From: Photobacterium sp. DA100 | GTDB lineage: Bacteria > Pseudomonadota > Gammaproteobacteria > Enterobacterales > Vibrionaceae | Reading direction: 5' to 3' | Assembly: GCF_029223585.1 (NCBI RefSeq) | Contig: NZ_CP119423.1 | Coordinates: 3,100,001-3,164,000, forward strand | Length of the DNA stretch: 64,000 bases | Shown here: in pieces, positions 31,233-39,643 of the stretch | Layout: each line of letters starts with the position of its first letter | Numbering within the stretch: the first letter of the stretch is position 1 | Made by a program: the position numbers and the translations under genes | Notes under the pieces: model-generated | Seen by the model: the letters and a program-made list of their open reading frames with translations, nothing else | The model's database searches: none | What the model was told of the DNA's origin: nothing

Positions 31233-32843
31233 TTAAGGCAGGTACTCGTAACCCGGCAAGGTCAGGAAATTGACCAGCTCATCACTGGTGGTCAGCTGTG
31301 ACATCAAGACCGCAGCCTCTCGGTACCTTCCTTGCAGGAAATGATCGCTGCCTAGTTCTTGCTCAAGCACCTGCATTTCTTCTTCCAGCATCTGCTCGAA
31401 CAACGCCTTGGTCACGACATGGCCGTTGCTCAAGGTTTTGCCGTGTTTGATCCACTGCCAGATAGAAGCCCGAGATATCTCAGCCGTAGCGGCATCTTCC
31501 ATCAAGCCGTAGATAGGCACGCACCCGTTGCCGGAAATCCATGCCTCGATATACTGCACCGCGACACGGATGTTGTGGCGCATACCCTCTTCAGTTCTGT
31601 CCCCTTCACATGGCTCGAGGAGCATCTCGGCAGTGATCGGGGCATCGTTACTGCGAGAGATATCAAGCTGGTTGCTGCGCTCGCCTAGCACTTCGTCAAA
31701 CACCGCTTTGGCCGTACTGGCCAATCCCGGGTGGGCAACCCAAGTACCATCGTGGCCATTGTTGGCTTCCAGTGACTTGTCGGTTTGGATTTTGTTGAGC
31801 ACCCATTCGTTACGCTCAGGGTCTTTCGACGGAATAAAGGCAGCCATTCCCCCCATCGCGAACGCCCCTCGGCGGTGGCAGGTTTTCACCAGCAAACGCG
31901 AATAGGCATTGAGGAAAGGTTTTTCCATCGTCACCACTTGCCGGTCGGGCAGAATACGGTCTGGGTGGTTTCGCAATGTCTTGATATAGCTGAAGATGTA
32001 ATCCCATCGGCCACAGTTGAGACCAACAATGTGCTCTTTGAGGCTATACAGGATTTCATCCATCTCAAAGACGGCAGGCAGGGTTTCAATCAATACGGTG
32101 GCTTTGATGGTGCCTCTTGGCAGCCCAAAGGTATCTTCCGTAAAGCTGAATACCTCACTCCACCAAGCAGCCTCCTGGTAAGCCTGCAGCTTAGGGAGGT
32201 AGAAGTAGGGACCGCTGCCTTTTTCCAACAGCTGCTGGTAGTTATGGTAGAAATACAGGGCAAAATCGAACAGGCAGCCCGGGATCGGCTCTCCCTGCCA
32301 TAGCAAATGCTTTTCAGGTAAGTGCAAGCCACGCACCCGGCAGATCAGCACCGCTGGATCGTCCTTGAGCTGATAGTGCTTGCCGGTCTCTGGGTTGGTG
32401 TAAGAAATAGTGCCGTTCACCGCATCTTTTAAATTTCGCTGCCCGGCAAGGACCTCGCCCCAAGCCGGGGCGAAGGAGTCCTCAAAATCTGCCATGAACA
32501 CTTTGACATCGGCATTGAGGGCATTGATCACCATCTTGCGCTCTACAGGTCCGGTGATCTCTACCCGGCGGTCCTGCAGGTCTTGCGGAATATTCTGGAT
32601 CGTCCAGGAGCGGTTTCTGATCTCCGCCGTCTCAGGAAGGAAGTCGGGCAGGCCGCCGGCATCGATGGCTAATTGGCGAGACTCCCGTGTTGCGAGCAAC
32701 TCTGGAACCCGACCTGCGAAGCGCTGTACAAGGCGCTCGAGAAAGGCCAACACATCATCATTGAGGATTTCTGCCTGCTCTGCCGATAGCGGCGTTTGTA
32801 GTGATAGCTTCACTTCATGGTTGGTAGACAGTTCACTTTCCAT
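31233..32843 (-). CDS. aceB: Malate synthase A
   Basis: It condenses glyoxylate and acetyl-CoA to malate, the second shunt step. The 536-residue protein has FMADFEDSFAPAW, GTIKATVLIETLPAVFEMDEIL, GLNCGRWDYIFSYIK and the C-terminal GNGCVPIYGLMEDAATAEISR, all malate synthase A signatures. Ribosome-binding site GGGAG. First gene of aceBA. Confidence 0.97.
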   Translation of the reverse strand: MESELSTNHEVKLSLQTPLSAEQAEILNDDVLAFLERLVQRFAGRVPELLATRESRQLAIDAGGLPDFLPETAEIRNRSWTIQNIPQDLQDRRVEITGPVERKMVINALNADVKVFMADFEDSFAPAWGEVLAGQRNLKDAVNGTISYTNPETGKHYQLKDDPAVLICRVRGLHLPEKHLLWQGEPIPGCLFDFALYFYHNYQQLLEKGSGPYFYLPKLQAYQEAAWWSEVFSFTEDTFGLPRGTIKATVLIETLPAVFEMDEILYSLKEHIVGLNCGRWDYIFSYIKTLRNHPDRILPDRQVVTMEKPFLNAYSRLLVKTCHRRGAFAMGGMAAFIPSKDPERNEWVLNKIQTDKSLEANNGHDGTWVAHPGLASTAKAVFDEVLGERSNQLDISRSNDAPITAEMLLEPCEGDRTEEGMRHNIRVAVQYIEAWISGNGCVPIYGLMEDAATAEISRASIWQWIKHGKTLSNGHVVTKALFEQMLEEEMQVLEQELGSDHFLQGRYREAAVLMSQLTTSDELVNFLTLPGYEYLP

Positions 32844-33119
32844 CTCAAATGCTCCCTTACGAATGTAACTTAATCACCACCTAAACCACGTTCACTTTTG
32901 TCTCAACACAAACAAACCTGGTCTTAACGCCCTATTTACGTTGCCGCAACATACGCGTAATTGCAAGGACAGCCAAATTCACCACACTCCACACAAAGCC
33001 TTCATGACCATTAAAAACAACAACTTACGAAACATAGAGCAATAACTCAAAACACTGAATTGAAACAAATTTCAGGAAAAAACTCGGTTTTATCGCCGAT
33101 AACTTATTTCCCTCATTTT

Positions 33120-33133
33120 CGTAACTAGTTACG
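33120..33133. promoter_or_regulatory. Candidate operator upstream of aceBA
   Basis: CGTAACTAGTTACG is a perfect 14-bp palindrome within the AT-rich region, about 277 bases before the aceB start. The cognate regulator is not known; it does not match the FadR or Pho patterns. Confidence 0.4.
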
Positions 33134-33456
33134 TAATTAAATTACCAAAAAGCGAATTTCAAACAGATGTCCCGATCTGCGTTTCAAACAAAGCCGTTAT
33201 TTTCACAAAGCTAATTAATGCTTCCAAAACAAACAGTAAACTCAAAGTAATGGTTGTTTTTTATACACAGCAAGCATAGACCCTTAATCAACAGGTTTCA
33301 TTTATTTTTATTGCGAAACATAATAAACCTACAAATTGCAGTCAGTTTCTTTAGATTAGATTGTCGGGAAATACCAAGGGTGGGCGGAATATTAGCATTT
33401 TGTGCTGTAGAAGACGGTTTTATACCAGCACTTAATTTACAGAAAGGAAATATTGC

Positions 33457-33482
33457 AAAGTAGCCGCAAAACACACGGCTAC
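33457..33482 (-). terminator. Probable terminator of oxyR
   Basis: The stem GTAGCCG/CGGCTAC with a 9-base loop, followed by TTTGC, lies about 30 bases after the oxyR stop. The T-run is short. Confidence 0.5.
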
Positions 33483-33510
33483 AAGCAAAAACAATGCGGG
33501 AATGAAGTGG

Positions 33511-34407
33511 TTACAACAACCCTTCGACAATCTCGGCCAGGCGATGGAAGGTACGGGTACGGCTTGAAGTCGGGCGCCATACCAGGCCGATTTCCCGGTA
33601 AGCTTCCTGCCCTGGGGGATCGACCACAACAAGGTTCTGGTTGTGCAGCAGCCCATGATCAATAGCCATTTGCGGTATAAATGTCGTGCCCAATCCATTG
33701 GCGACCATTTGTACTAACGTATGCAGGCTGGTCGCCGTGAATGGGTTGATCTTCTCTTTGGTGGTCAGCTTACAGGCGGAAACCGCATGGTCCGTCAGGC
33801 AGTGCTCTTTTTCCAACAGAAAGACTGACTCGTCAGGAAGATCGGCGTAGCGCAATGGCGTAGTAACCTGCTCTGCTTGATTGCGGCTAATCACCATCTT
33901 AAACGCATCACGGCCAACGAGCTGGCTGTGCATACCATTAATCTCTACTGGCAGAGCCAAGATCAGGACATCCATCTCGCCATTGCGCAGTGCGGCCAGC
34001 AAATTGGTCGTGGTATCTTCACGCAGCAATAAATTGAGGTTCGGATGGAGGCGGTTCACTTCCTGTACCAAATCGCACAGCAGGAAAGGGGCAATGGTCG
34101 GGATACACCCCACCCGCAACTGGCCTTCCATTCCATCTCCAGTACAGTTGGACAGCTCCATCAAGTCTTGGCTTCTCGCCAGCAACTCGCGGCTACGTAC
34201 CACCACATCTTCGCCGGTAGAAGTAAAGACCAAAGACTTGTTGTCCCGTTCGATCAGCTGGCAGCCAATCAGCTCCTCGAGGTTCTGCACCCCGGAGCTC
34301 AACGTCGACTGGCTAACAAAACAGCGTTTGGCCGCTTCACCGAAATGACGGGTTTCAAATAAAGTCACTAAATAGTGCAGTTGTTTTAGAGAAGGAAACT
34401 TGTTCAT
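33511..34407 (-). CDS. oxyR: Peroxide-sensing LysR regulator OxyR
   Basis: OxyR activates peroxide-defence genes when two cysteines form a disulfide. The 298-residue LysR protein has an N-terminal helix-turn-helix (LKQLHYLVTLFETRHFGEAA) and, in the effector domain, Cys203 and Cys212 (HCLTDHAVSAC), with the same nine-residue spacing as Cys199/Cys208 of Escherichia coli OxyR, then ATSLHTLVQMVANGLGTTFIP. It is transcribed away from a peroxiredoxin gene, its likely target. Confidence 0.92.
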   Translation of the reverse strand: MNKFPSLKQLHYLVTLFETRHFGEAAKRCFVSQSTLSSGVQNLEELIGCQLIERDNKSLVFTSTGEDVVVRSRELLARSQDLMELSNCTGDGMEGQLRVGCIPTIAPFLLCDLVQEVNRLHPNLNLLLREDTTTNLLAALRNGEMDVLILALPVEINGMHSQLVGRDAFKMVISRNQAEQVTTPLRYADLPDESVFLLEKEHCLTDHAVSACKLTTKEKINPFTATSLHTLVQMVANGLGTTFIPQMAIDHGLLHNQNLVVVDPPGQEAYREIGLVWRPTSSRTRTFHRLAEIVEGLL

Positions 34408-34539
34408 CGTAAATTTCGATTACATCAATCTATTTATTCCGCTTTTTTGAATTTACCAGTTTCGATATAGTTTGTCTCGTCCAAACAGAGAGCCGACCGG
34501 AAAGGTAGGCGACAAACCGAATAATTTAGGAGCACCAAC

Positions 34540-35148
34540 ATGGTACTAGTAGGTCGTCAAGCACCAGATTTTACTGCTGCAGCTGTTCTAGGTAACGGCG
34601 AAATCGTTGATAACTTCAACTTCGCAGAATTCACTAAAGGTAAGAAAGCAGTAGTTTTCTTCTACCCACTTGACTTCACATTCGTATGTCCTTCTGAGCT
34701 AATCGCTTTCGACAAGCGTTTCGCTGATTTCAAAGAGAAAGGCGTTGAAGTAATCGGTGTTTCTATCGACTCTCAGTTCTCTCACAACGCATGGCGTAAC
34801 ACTGCTGTTGAAAACGGCGGTATCGGTCAGGTTCAGTACCCACTTGTTGCTGACGTTAAGCACGAAATCTGTAAGGCTTACGACGTAGAGCACCCAGAAG
34901 CAGGCGTTGCTTTCCGTGGTTCTTTCCTAATCGACGAAGACGGTCTTGTACGTCACCAGGTAGTTAACGACCTACCTCTAGGCCGTAACATCGACGAAAT
35001 GCTACGCATGGTTGATGCTCTTAACTTCCACCAGAAGAACGGTGAAGTTTGCCCAGCACAGTGGGAAGAAGGTAAAGCAGGTATGGACGCATCTCCTAAA
35101 GGTGTTGCCGACTACCTATCTGAGCACACTGCAGACCTAGCTAAGTAA
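34540..35148 (+). CDS. Typical 2-Cys peroxiredoxin (AhpC/Prx1 family)
   Basis: It reduces hydrogen peroxide and organic peroxides. The 202-residue protein has the peroxidatic Cys50 in FYPLDFTFVCPSEL and the resolving Cys171 in GEVCPAQW. A YF-type C-terminal motif is not seen. TTTAGGAG precedes the ATG, and codon use is extremely biased, indicating very high expression. The 132-base divergent region with oxyR has TATAGT (about 34466) as a -10 candidate and a GATT-N5-AATC palindrome next to the oxyR start that could be an OxyR half-site, but the full ATAG/CTAT pattern is not present. Confidence 0.95.
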   Translation: MVLVGRQAPDFTAAAVLGNGEIVDNFNFAEFTKGKKAVVFFYPLDFTFVCPSELIAFDKRFADFKEKGVEVIGVSIDSQFSHNAWRNTAVENGGIGQVQYPLVADVKHEICKAYDVEHPEAGVAFRGSFLIDEDGLVRHQVVNDLPLGRNIDEMLRMVDALNFHQKNGEVCPAQWEEGKAGMDASPKGVADYLSEHTADLAK

Positions 35149-35231
35149 TTTAGCAATCACACCACGCTCAACGGTGTGAAGGTCATAAACGCGAAAGCGT
35201 AAAGCCAATTGTCAGCCAACGACAAAATAAT

Positions 35232-35258
35232 GAGGCCCGGACACACCGGGCCCTTTTT
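35232..35258 (+). terminator. Terminator of the peroxiredoxin gene
   Basis: The stem GGCCCGG/CCGGGCC is followed by CTTTTT. Two smaller hairpins precede it in the trailer: ACACC...GGTGT (about 35160-35178) and ACGC-GAAA-GCGT with a GNRA loop (about 35190-35201). Confidence 0.85.
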
Positions 35259-35265
35259 CTATCTG

Positions 35266-35277
35266 CCCCCCCCCCCC
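35266..35277. repeat. Homopolymer tract of 12 C
   Basis: Twelve C residues lie 91 bases before the cutC start and 8 after the peroxiredoxin terminator. It is by far the longest homopolymer of this kind seen in the window. Confidence 0.9.
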
Positions 35278-35368
35278 ATAGCCCATCAAAATCTTGATCT
35301 GACCAATCGTCTCTCAGACCGATATCGACTACACTGCTTGTCATCTCACCCCTGACCTGACCGTTGCT

Positions 35369-36115
35369 ATGACCATTGATCACATTGAAGTTTGTATCGA
35401 CAACATCGAATCCCTCCACCTCGCCCAGCAAGGTGGCGCAACCCGTATCGAACTTTGCGCTTCGCTCGCGCTCGGCGGACTCACCCCCAACGCAGGGCTA
35501 ATGCAACTGGCCGCCAAGCATGCCAAGGTACCGGTCTATGCCATGATCCGCCCGCGCCAAGGGGACTTCCTGTTTTCGAGCCAAGATAAGGAAATCATGC
35601 TGGCCGATGCCCACATGGCCAAACAAGCAGGGCTTAATGGTCTGGTAATTGGCGCACTGAATGACGACAGTACGGTCGACGAAGACTTCCTTGCCGAACT
35701 CCGCCGTCTAGCCAGCGGCATGGGCCTAACCTTCCACCGTGCTATCGATCAGTGTCTCGAACCTATGTCCGCCTTGGATATCATCATGAAGCACGGCTGT
35801 GAGCGGGTGCTGACCTCAGGGCTCGAAGCCAATGCTTTCGATGGCATCCCAATGCTCAGGCAGATGGTTGCACACTGCGGCGAACGCCTGGCCATCATGG
35901 CCGGCGCCGGCGTCAATGCCGGCAATGTCGCCCAAATCGCCCAGCAGACCGGCGTCAGGGAAGTACACCTGTCGGGGAAATCTACCCGTCCTTCCCTGAT
36001 GCGCTGCTACGCCAGTTCCGCCCATATGGGTAACGCCAATATCGATGACTTCGCTATCCCGGTCACGGATCCGGAAAAAATCGTAGCCGTCGTCAATGCA
36101 TTGAGTACGCTTTAG
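35369..36115 (+). CDS. cutC: CutC family protein
   Basis: CutC is a TIM-barrel protein once linked to copper tolerance; its biochemical role is still unclear. The 248-residue protein has the family start IDHIEVCIDNIESLHLAQQGGATRIELC, YAMIRPRQGDFLFS, LTFHRAIDQ and LTSGLEANAFDG. Length matches Escherichia coli CutC (248). A promoter is not obvious. Confidence 0.93.
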   Translation: MTIDHIEVCIDNIESLHLAQQGGATRIELCASLALGGLTPNAGLMQLAAKHAKVPVYAMIRPRQGDFLFSSQDKEIMLADAHMAKQAGLNGLVIGALNDDSTVDEDFLAELRRLASGMGLTFHRAIDQCLEPMSALDIIMKHGCERVLTSGLEANAFDGIPMLRQMVAHCGERLAIMAGAGVNAGNVAQIAQQTGVREVHLSGKSTRPSLMRCYASSAHMGNANIDDFAIPVTDPEKIVAVVNALSTL

Positions 36116-36245
36116 AGATCATTTAATTAGGGGCTGGCGCCCCTAAAAATGCTAGCTATATCAAGCAATTCATTCCCCCATTCGTCAAAAGCCCCAATTG
36201 CGGTTACTCTTTTGTTATCAAGTTGAAAACCAACAGAGCCCCGCT

Positions 36246-37049
36246 ATGTCCTATATCCCACCGAAGAAAAAACTCAAGAAAAACGATTACGATACTGAAC
36301 TTGAGCGCCTGCAAATCGAACTGGTTAAGCTGCAGGAGTGGATCAAGCAGGAAGGACTCAAAGTGGTGGTAGTGTTTGAAGGGCGAGACGCTGCCGGCAA
36401 AGGCGGGGTCATTAAACGGATCACTGAAAAACTCAACCCCCGGGTATGCCGGATTGCCGCCTTGCCCAAGCCCACCGAGAAAGAACGTACCCAATGGTAT
36501 TTCCAGCGCTATGTCCCCCACTTACCGGCAGCTGGCGAGATGGTGCTGTTTGATCGTAGCTGGTACAACCGTGCCGGTGTCGAACATGTTATGGGGTTCT
36601 GCAGTGACGATGAGTACGAAGAGTTTCTTCGCTCCTGTCCTGAGTTCGAACGCATGCTCAAACGATCCGGCATCATATTGCTGAAATACTGGTTCTCGGT
36701 CTCCGACGAAGAGCAGGAAAAACGTTTCCTCGAACGGATCAACACTCCTGTAAAACGTTGGAAATTCAGCCCGATGGATCTGGAGTCCCGCAGTCTATGG
36801 GCAGCCTATTCCGCAGCTAAAGACCGGATGTTTGCCTACACCGATACCAAGCAATGCCCTTGGTGGGTAGTCGATGCTGATTCCAAAAAGAAAGCCAGGA
36901 TCAATTGTATCTCCCACCTTTTGAGCCATATCCCCTATCAGGATATCGACTATCCAGAGATTGAACTGCCGGAAGTCAACAAGGAGGGCTATATCCGTAC
37001 ACCGGAAGAGAACCAGACCTTTGTTCCCGACTTGTTTAACGATGACTAG
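36246..37049 (+). CDS. ppk2: Polyphosphate kinase 2 (PPK2 family)
   Basis: PPK2 enzymes transfer phosphate between polyphosphate and nucleotides (GDP/ADP or NMP). The 267-residue one-domain protein has Walker A FEGRDAAGKGG (about 41-51), LPKPTEKERTQWYFQRY, and Walker B with lid LFDRSWYNRAGVE. Start ATG 36246 (MSYIPPKKKLKK) matches the family; the open frame begins earlier. Which nucleotide it prefers cannot be read from sequence. It lies about 9 kb from ppk1-ppx, within the same phosphate-rich region. Confidence 0.92.
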   Translation: MSYIPPKKKLKKNDYDTELERLQIELVKLQEWIKQEGLKVVVVFEGRDAAGKGGVIKRITEKLNPRVCRIAALPKPTEKERTQWYFQRYVPHLPAAGEMVLFDRSWYNRAGVEHVMGFCSDDEYEEFLRSCPEFERMLKRSGIILLKYWFSVSDEEQEKRFLERINTPVKRWKFSPMDLESRSLWAAYSAAKDRMFAYTDTKQCPWWVVDADSKKKARINCISHLLSHIPYQDIDYPEIELPEVNKEGYIRTPEENQTFVPDLFNDD

Positions 37050-37132
37050 TTTTAATCAATATAAAACAATGTTTCTTTTGTTCCGGTTTAGGTACTATAT
37101 CTAAGTCCGTTCGTCTGGGAGCAATTACGATC

Positions 37133-38068
37133 ATGGCCAAGGATCTATCAGCAAATCTCGATCTCAACCTGCTCAAAACCCTATTGATCATCTACCAAGA
37201 GCAAAACCTGCGCAAGGCATCGGAACGGTTATTCGTAACTCAGCCAGCCGTCAGCCATGCACTGCAGAAATTGAGGTTGCATTTCGATGATGAGCTATTT
37301 ACCAAAACCCGTACAGGGCTGACACCCACTCCGTATGTAGAGCAATTGTGCCAAGAGCTTTCACCTGCTCTCGATAACCTGTTCCAAGCCGTCAATACCA
37401 ACCAAGAGTTCAACCCACAGCAAATCACTGGCAAGCTGCGTATAGCGTTGGCCCCCCAGTATATCTATGCCTTTGGCAGTAAGTTATATTTACTCATCCA
37501 AAAACAGGCGCCTGACTGCCAAGTCGAGGTGATCAACTGGAGTACATCGACGTTTGCTGAACTGAACAATGGCAGTCTCCAAATAGCCCTGAACTATGAT
37601 ATCGCCAATACCAGTAAGGAGTTATATCGACAGACAATCCCTGGTGATAAAGGAGTGGTAATTGTGCGTAGAGACCACCCTTTTACGAAACCTGTGATGA
37701 GCATACACGACGCTAAAGATGCAACCTTTGCCTGCTTGATAGTGCCGGATCGCACTGAACAGGTTGCTGATATTGAACAATTCTTTGCCCATCACAACCT
37801 AGTACCAAAGATTCGCTTCCGCTCCACTTCGCCGGAAACAATCCTTCAAACAGTCAAACAAACAGATTTGTTATTTCCAGCGCTGGATATCATGCTCCCA
37901 GACGATCATCCAGACTTTCGTAAAGTTGATGCCCATATTGATTTCCCGATGATTAGCTTCGCATCGGTGTGCTTCTACCACCAGTCAAAACACAAAGACC
38001 CTCTCACCCAGTGGCTATTAGGCCTCATCAAACAGATTATTCAAGAAGCTCAATCCCCCACCCCTTGA
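37133..38068 (+). CDS. LysR family transcriptional regulator
   Basis: The 311-residue protein has an N-terminal helix-turn-helix (LDLNLLKTLLIIYQEQNLRKASERLFVTQPAVSHALQ split over about 9-45) and a LysR substrate-binding domain (about 95-305). Start ATG 37133 has GGGAG upstream. It resembles the PA0477/LeuO-like subgroup in starting with DLNLLKTL. Ligand and targets are unknown; the downstream small beta-barrel genes are possible targets by position only. Confidence 0.88.
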   Translation: MAKDLSANLDLNLLKTLLIIYQEQNLRKASERLFVTQPAVSHALQKLRLHFDDELFTKTRTGLTPTPYVEQLCQELSPALDNLFQAVNTNQEFNPQQITGKLRIALAPQYIYAFGSKLYLLIQKQAPDCQVEVINWSTSTFAELNNGSLQIALNYDIANTSKELYRQTIPGDKGVVIVRRDHPFTKPVMSIHDAKDATFACLIVPDRTEQVADIEQFFAHHNLVPKIRFRSTSPETILQTVKQTDLLFPALDIMLPDDHPDFRKVDAHIDFPMISFASVCFYHQSKHKDPLTQWLLGLIKQIIQEAQSPTP

Positions 38069-38435
38069 CCAATAAATATGACGAATGAGTGTTTTTAGAT
38101 TTAGTAATTAGATTAATAACAAAGCAAAATTTAGTATCTATCTCGCTGACAAGGTTAGCTGAAAAAAGCTATCAAGTCCCTATATCGGGACAGATATAAG
38201 GACCAATTACGTGGGCTCCTATTATCTCGGCAGCGACCTCGGCTTGAGCTCCGGATACGACTTCCAGCTTACATGACAACACAATGAAACACCGTGCAAT
38301 AAGTTCTATTTATTAGCCATATCAATCAAACTAATTAGATTGTGTACGGTGTTCAATTTAATATTTCTCGCATTGGAAGAGGTAATGCTCTTATCTGTGC
38401 GAACCAACACTTATCACAACATTTAGAGACCCATT
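38069..38435. other. AT-rich intergenic region with a barrel-gene remnant
   Basis: These 367 bases hold a small hairpin GTCCC-TATATC-GGGAC at 38176-38191, the remnant at 38211-38276 and the promoter of the next barrel gene. No other gene is seen. Confidence 0.5.
38211..38276 (+). pseudogene. Decayed remnant of a small outer-membrane barrel gene
   Basis: A 21-codon frame reads GSYYLGSDLGLSSGYDFQLT and then stops. It lines up with the intact gene 160 bases downstream: its first part with GFYIGADIGSN and its second with AGYDFQVT, as if the intervening 15-20 codons were deleted and the rest lost. There is no signal peptide. The match is short, so chance cannot be fully excluded. Confidence 0.45.
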
Positions 38436-38963
38436 ATGAAAAAGACGATTTTTGCTCTAACCATCGCTTCACTACTATCGACCCCTGCACTAGCGTCAAA
38501 AGAAGGTTTTTATATTGGTGCAGATATTGGCTCGAACAGTATTGAAGGCGACTCTGTTGATGCTGGTCTAGGGCTGGTTGCAGGCTATGACTTTCAAGTA
38601 ACCCCGCAAGTTGTCATTGGTGTGGAAGGTGAGTACCGTAACATGGGTGAAGATAAGTACAGCGAAGGTGGCCAATCTATTAAATATGAAGCTCGATCAT
38701 TTGGCGTCAATGTAAAACCCAAGTACTACTTTAATGAGAACTTCTTTGCAGGCGTACAGCTTGGTGTTCATAGCGTTAAAGAAGAGCTATCTAGCACCAT
38801 TGACTGGTTGAATGGAGATGACACTAACACCGGTATCTCCTACGGTCTTGAAGCAGGCTACGAGTTCAACAAAAATATTGCTGTTAAAGGTGGCTACCGT
38901 GGCACCTCGACATCACACACTGACTTCGACACCTTCTACATCGGTGCCAACTACAAGTTCTAA
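38436..38963 (+). CDS. Small outer-membrane beta-barrel protein
   Basis: The 175-residue protein has a signal peptide (1-20, TPALA cut) and alternating strands consistent with an eight-stranded barrel of the OmpA-like/opacity type: GFYIGADIGSN, GLGLVAGYDFQ, SFGVNVKPKYYF, FFAGVQLGVHSV, GISYGLEAGYEF, and the C-terminal strand DTFYIGANYKF ending in Phe, as needed for BAM recognition. Function unknown. It is paralogous to the next gene and ends with a hairpin. Confidence 0.85.
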   Translation: MKKTIFALTIASLLSTPALASKEGFYIGADIGSNSIEGDSVDAGLGLVAGYDFQVTPQVVIGVEGEYRNMGEDKYSEGGQSIKYEARSFGVNVKPKYYFNENFFAGVQLGVHSVKEELSSTIDWLNGDDTNTGISYGLEAGYEFNKNIAVKGGYRGTSTSHTDFDTFYIGANYKF

Positions 38964-38970
38964 TCCTGCA

Positions 38971-39000
38971 GCCTGACGGTGCGGTGCCGTCAGGCTCTCC
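38971..39000 (+). terminator. Hairpin behind the first barrel gene
   Basis: The stem GCCTGACGG/CCGTCAGGC is followed by TCTCCCCCTTT, a poor T-run. It may be a weak terminator or protect the 3' end. Confidence 0.55.
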
Positions 39001-39032
39001 CCCTTTGCTTGCCAACATAGAAAGCCAACACC

Positions 39033-39593
39033 ATGAAATCACGTATCGTATTACTGCTGACGACTTTGCTATCCGCTGGGGCTGTTGCCAGTCCTGCAGT
39101 AGGCCCCTATGCGGGCTTGAAACTGGGGTTTACCGATTACAGCAAATCAACCCTTCCAGCCCAGTATGGTTTGACGGCGGGCTATGATGTTGCCATCAAC
39201 AACAGTGCCTCTCTGGGGATCGAGCTCAATGCCATTGAGTTAGGCGATAGCATTTTCTTCAAAGGCTTCACCGCTATCGATTACAAAACCTACAGCTACA
39301 GCGCCGTATTGAAGCCCAAATACCACTTTACGGCCATTGGCAACCAGCCTGCCTATGTCGCAGCGGTGTTAGGGGTGAGCCGGATAGAAGAAAGCCGTGA
39401 ATATTACGTTCGTGGAGAAGGGTATCGTAAAGATCGCGATCAAGACACAACGGGTATCTATGGCTTAGAAGTAGGCCGAGAGATCGTTCCTAATGTCAAC
39501 ATCATTGGTTATTTTAGCTACCAGAAGGCCGATCTTTTCGGTGAGGACAATTATTACCGTAGCTACGGGTTTGGTATCAACTTTGGCTTCTAG
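39033..39593 (+). CDS. Small outer-membrane beta-barrel protein, paralogue
   Basis: The 186-residue protein has a signal peptide (1-19, SAGAVA cut) and a barrel pattern matching the previous gene at several strands: GPYAGLKLGF, YGLTAGYDVAI, YSAVLKPKYHF, AYVAAVLGVSRIEES, GIYGLEVGREI, and the last strand SYGFGINFGF ending in Phe. Overall identity to its neighbour is low, so the duplication is old. Function unknown. It converges on phoU with a shared terminator. Confidence 0.83.
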   Translation: MKSRIVLLLTTLLSAGAVASPAVGPYAGLKLGFTDYSKSTLPAQYGLTAGYDVAINNSASLGIELNAIELGDSIFFKGFTAIDYKTYSYSAVLKPKYHFTAIGNQPAYVAAVLGVSRIEESREYYVRGEGYRKDRDQDTTGIYGLEVGREIVPNVNIIGYFSYQKADLFGEDNYYRSYGFGINFGF

Positions 39594-39602
39594 CTTGAGC
39601 TC

Positions 39603-39636
39603 TGTCATGGCTCGCCCTCACAGGCGAGCCATGACA
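39603..39636. terminator. Bidirectional terminator between the barrel gene and phoU
   Basis: A perfect 14-bp stem TGTCATGGCTCGCC and complement, loop CTCACA, lies in the 50-base gap between converging genes. T-rich sequence follows only on the plus strand (TCTTTCTCT). Confidence 0.8.
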
Positions 39637-39643
39637 TCTTTCT

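Larger units (their letters stand above)
32844..33510. other. Long AT-rich intergenic region upstream of aceBA
   Basis: These 667 bases separate aceB from the 3' end of oxyR. I find no convincing gene; a 69-codon frame at 33254-33463 has no coding signs. It should carry the aceBA promoter and its regulatory sites. The clearest element is the palindrome at 33120-33133. The region is markedly more AT-rich than its flanks. Confidence 0.5.

Noticed and set aside
33254..33463. 69-codon plus-strand frame upstream of oxyR's 3' end
   Set aside because: AT-driven composition, no ribosome-binding site, no recognisable domain, and it overlaps the oxyR terminator hairpin.
34430..34470. Possible ATAG/CTAT OxyR site between oxyR and the peroxiredoxin
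   Set aside because: The CTAT and ATAG elements are 33 bases apart rather than at 7-base spacing, so the known pattern is not met.
36126..36147. GC-rich hairpin (TTAGGGGC/GCCCCTAA) after cutC as terminator
   Set aside because: No T-run follows on either strand, so intrinsic termination is not supported.
38342..38545. 67-codon plus-strand frame before the first barrel gene
   Set aside because: It runs out of frame into the barrel gene's signal peptide and has no homology; the barrel gene explains the region.
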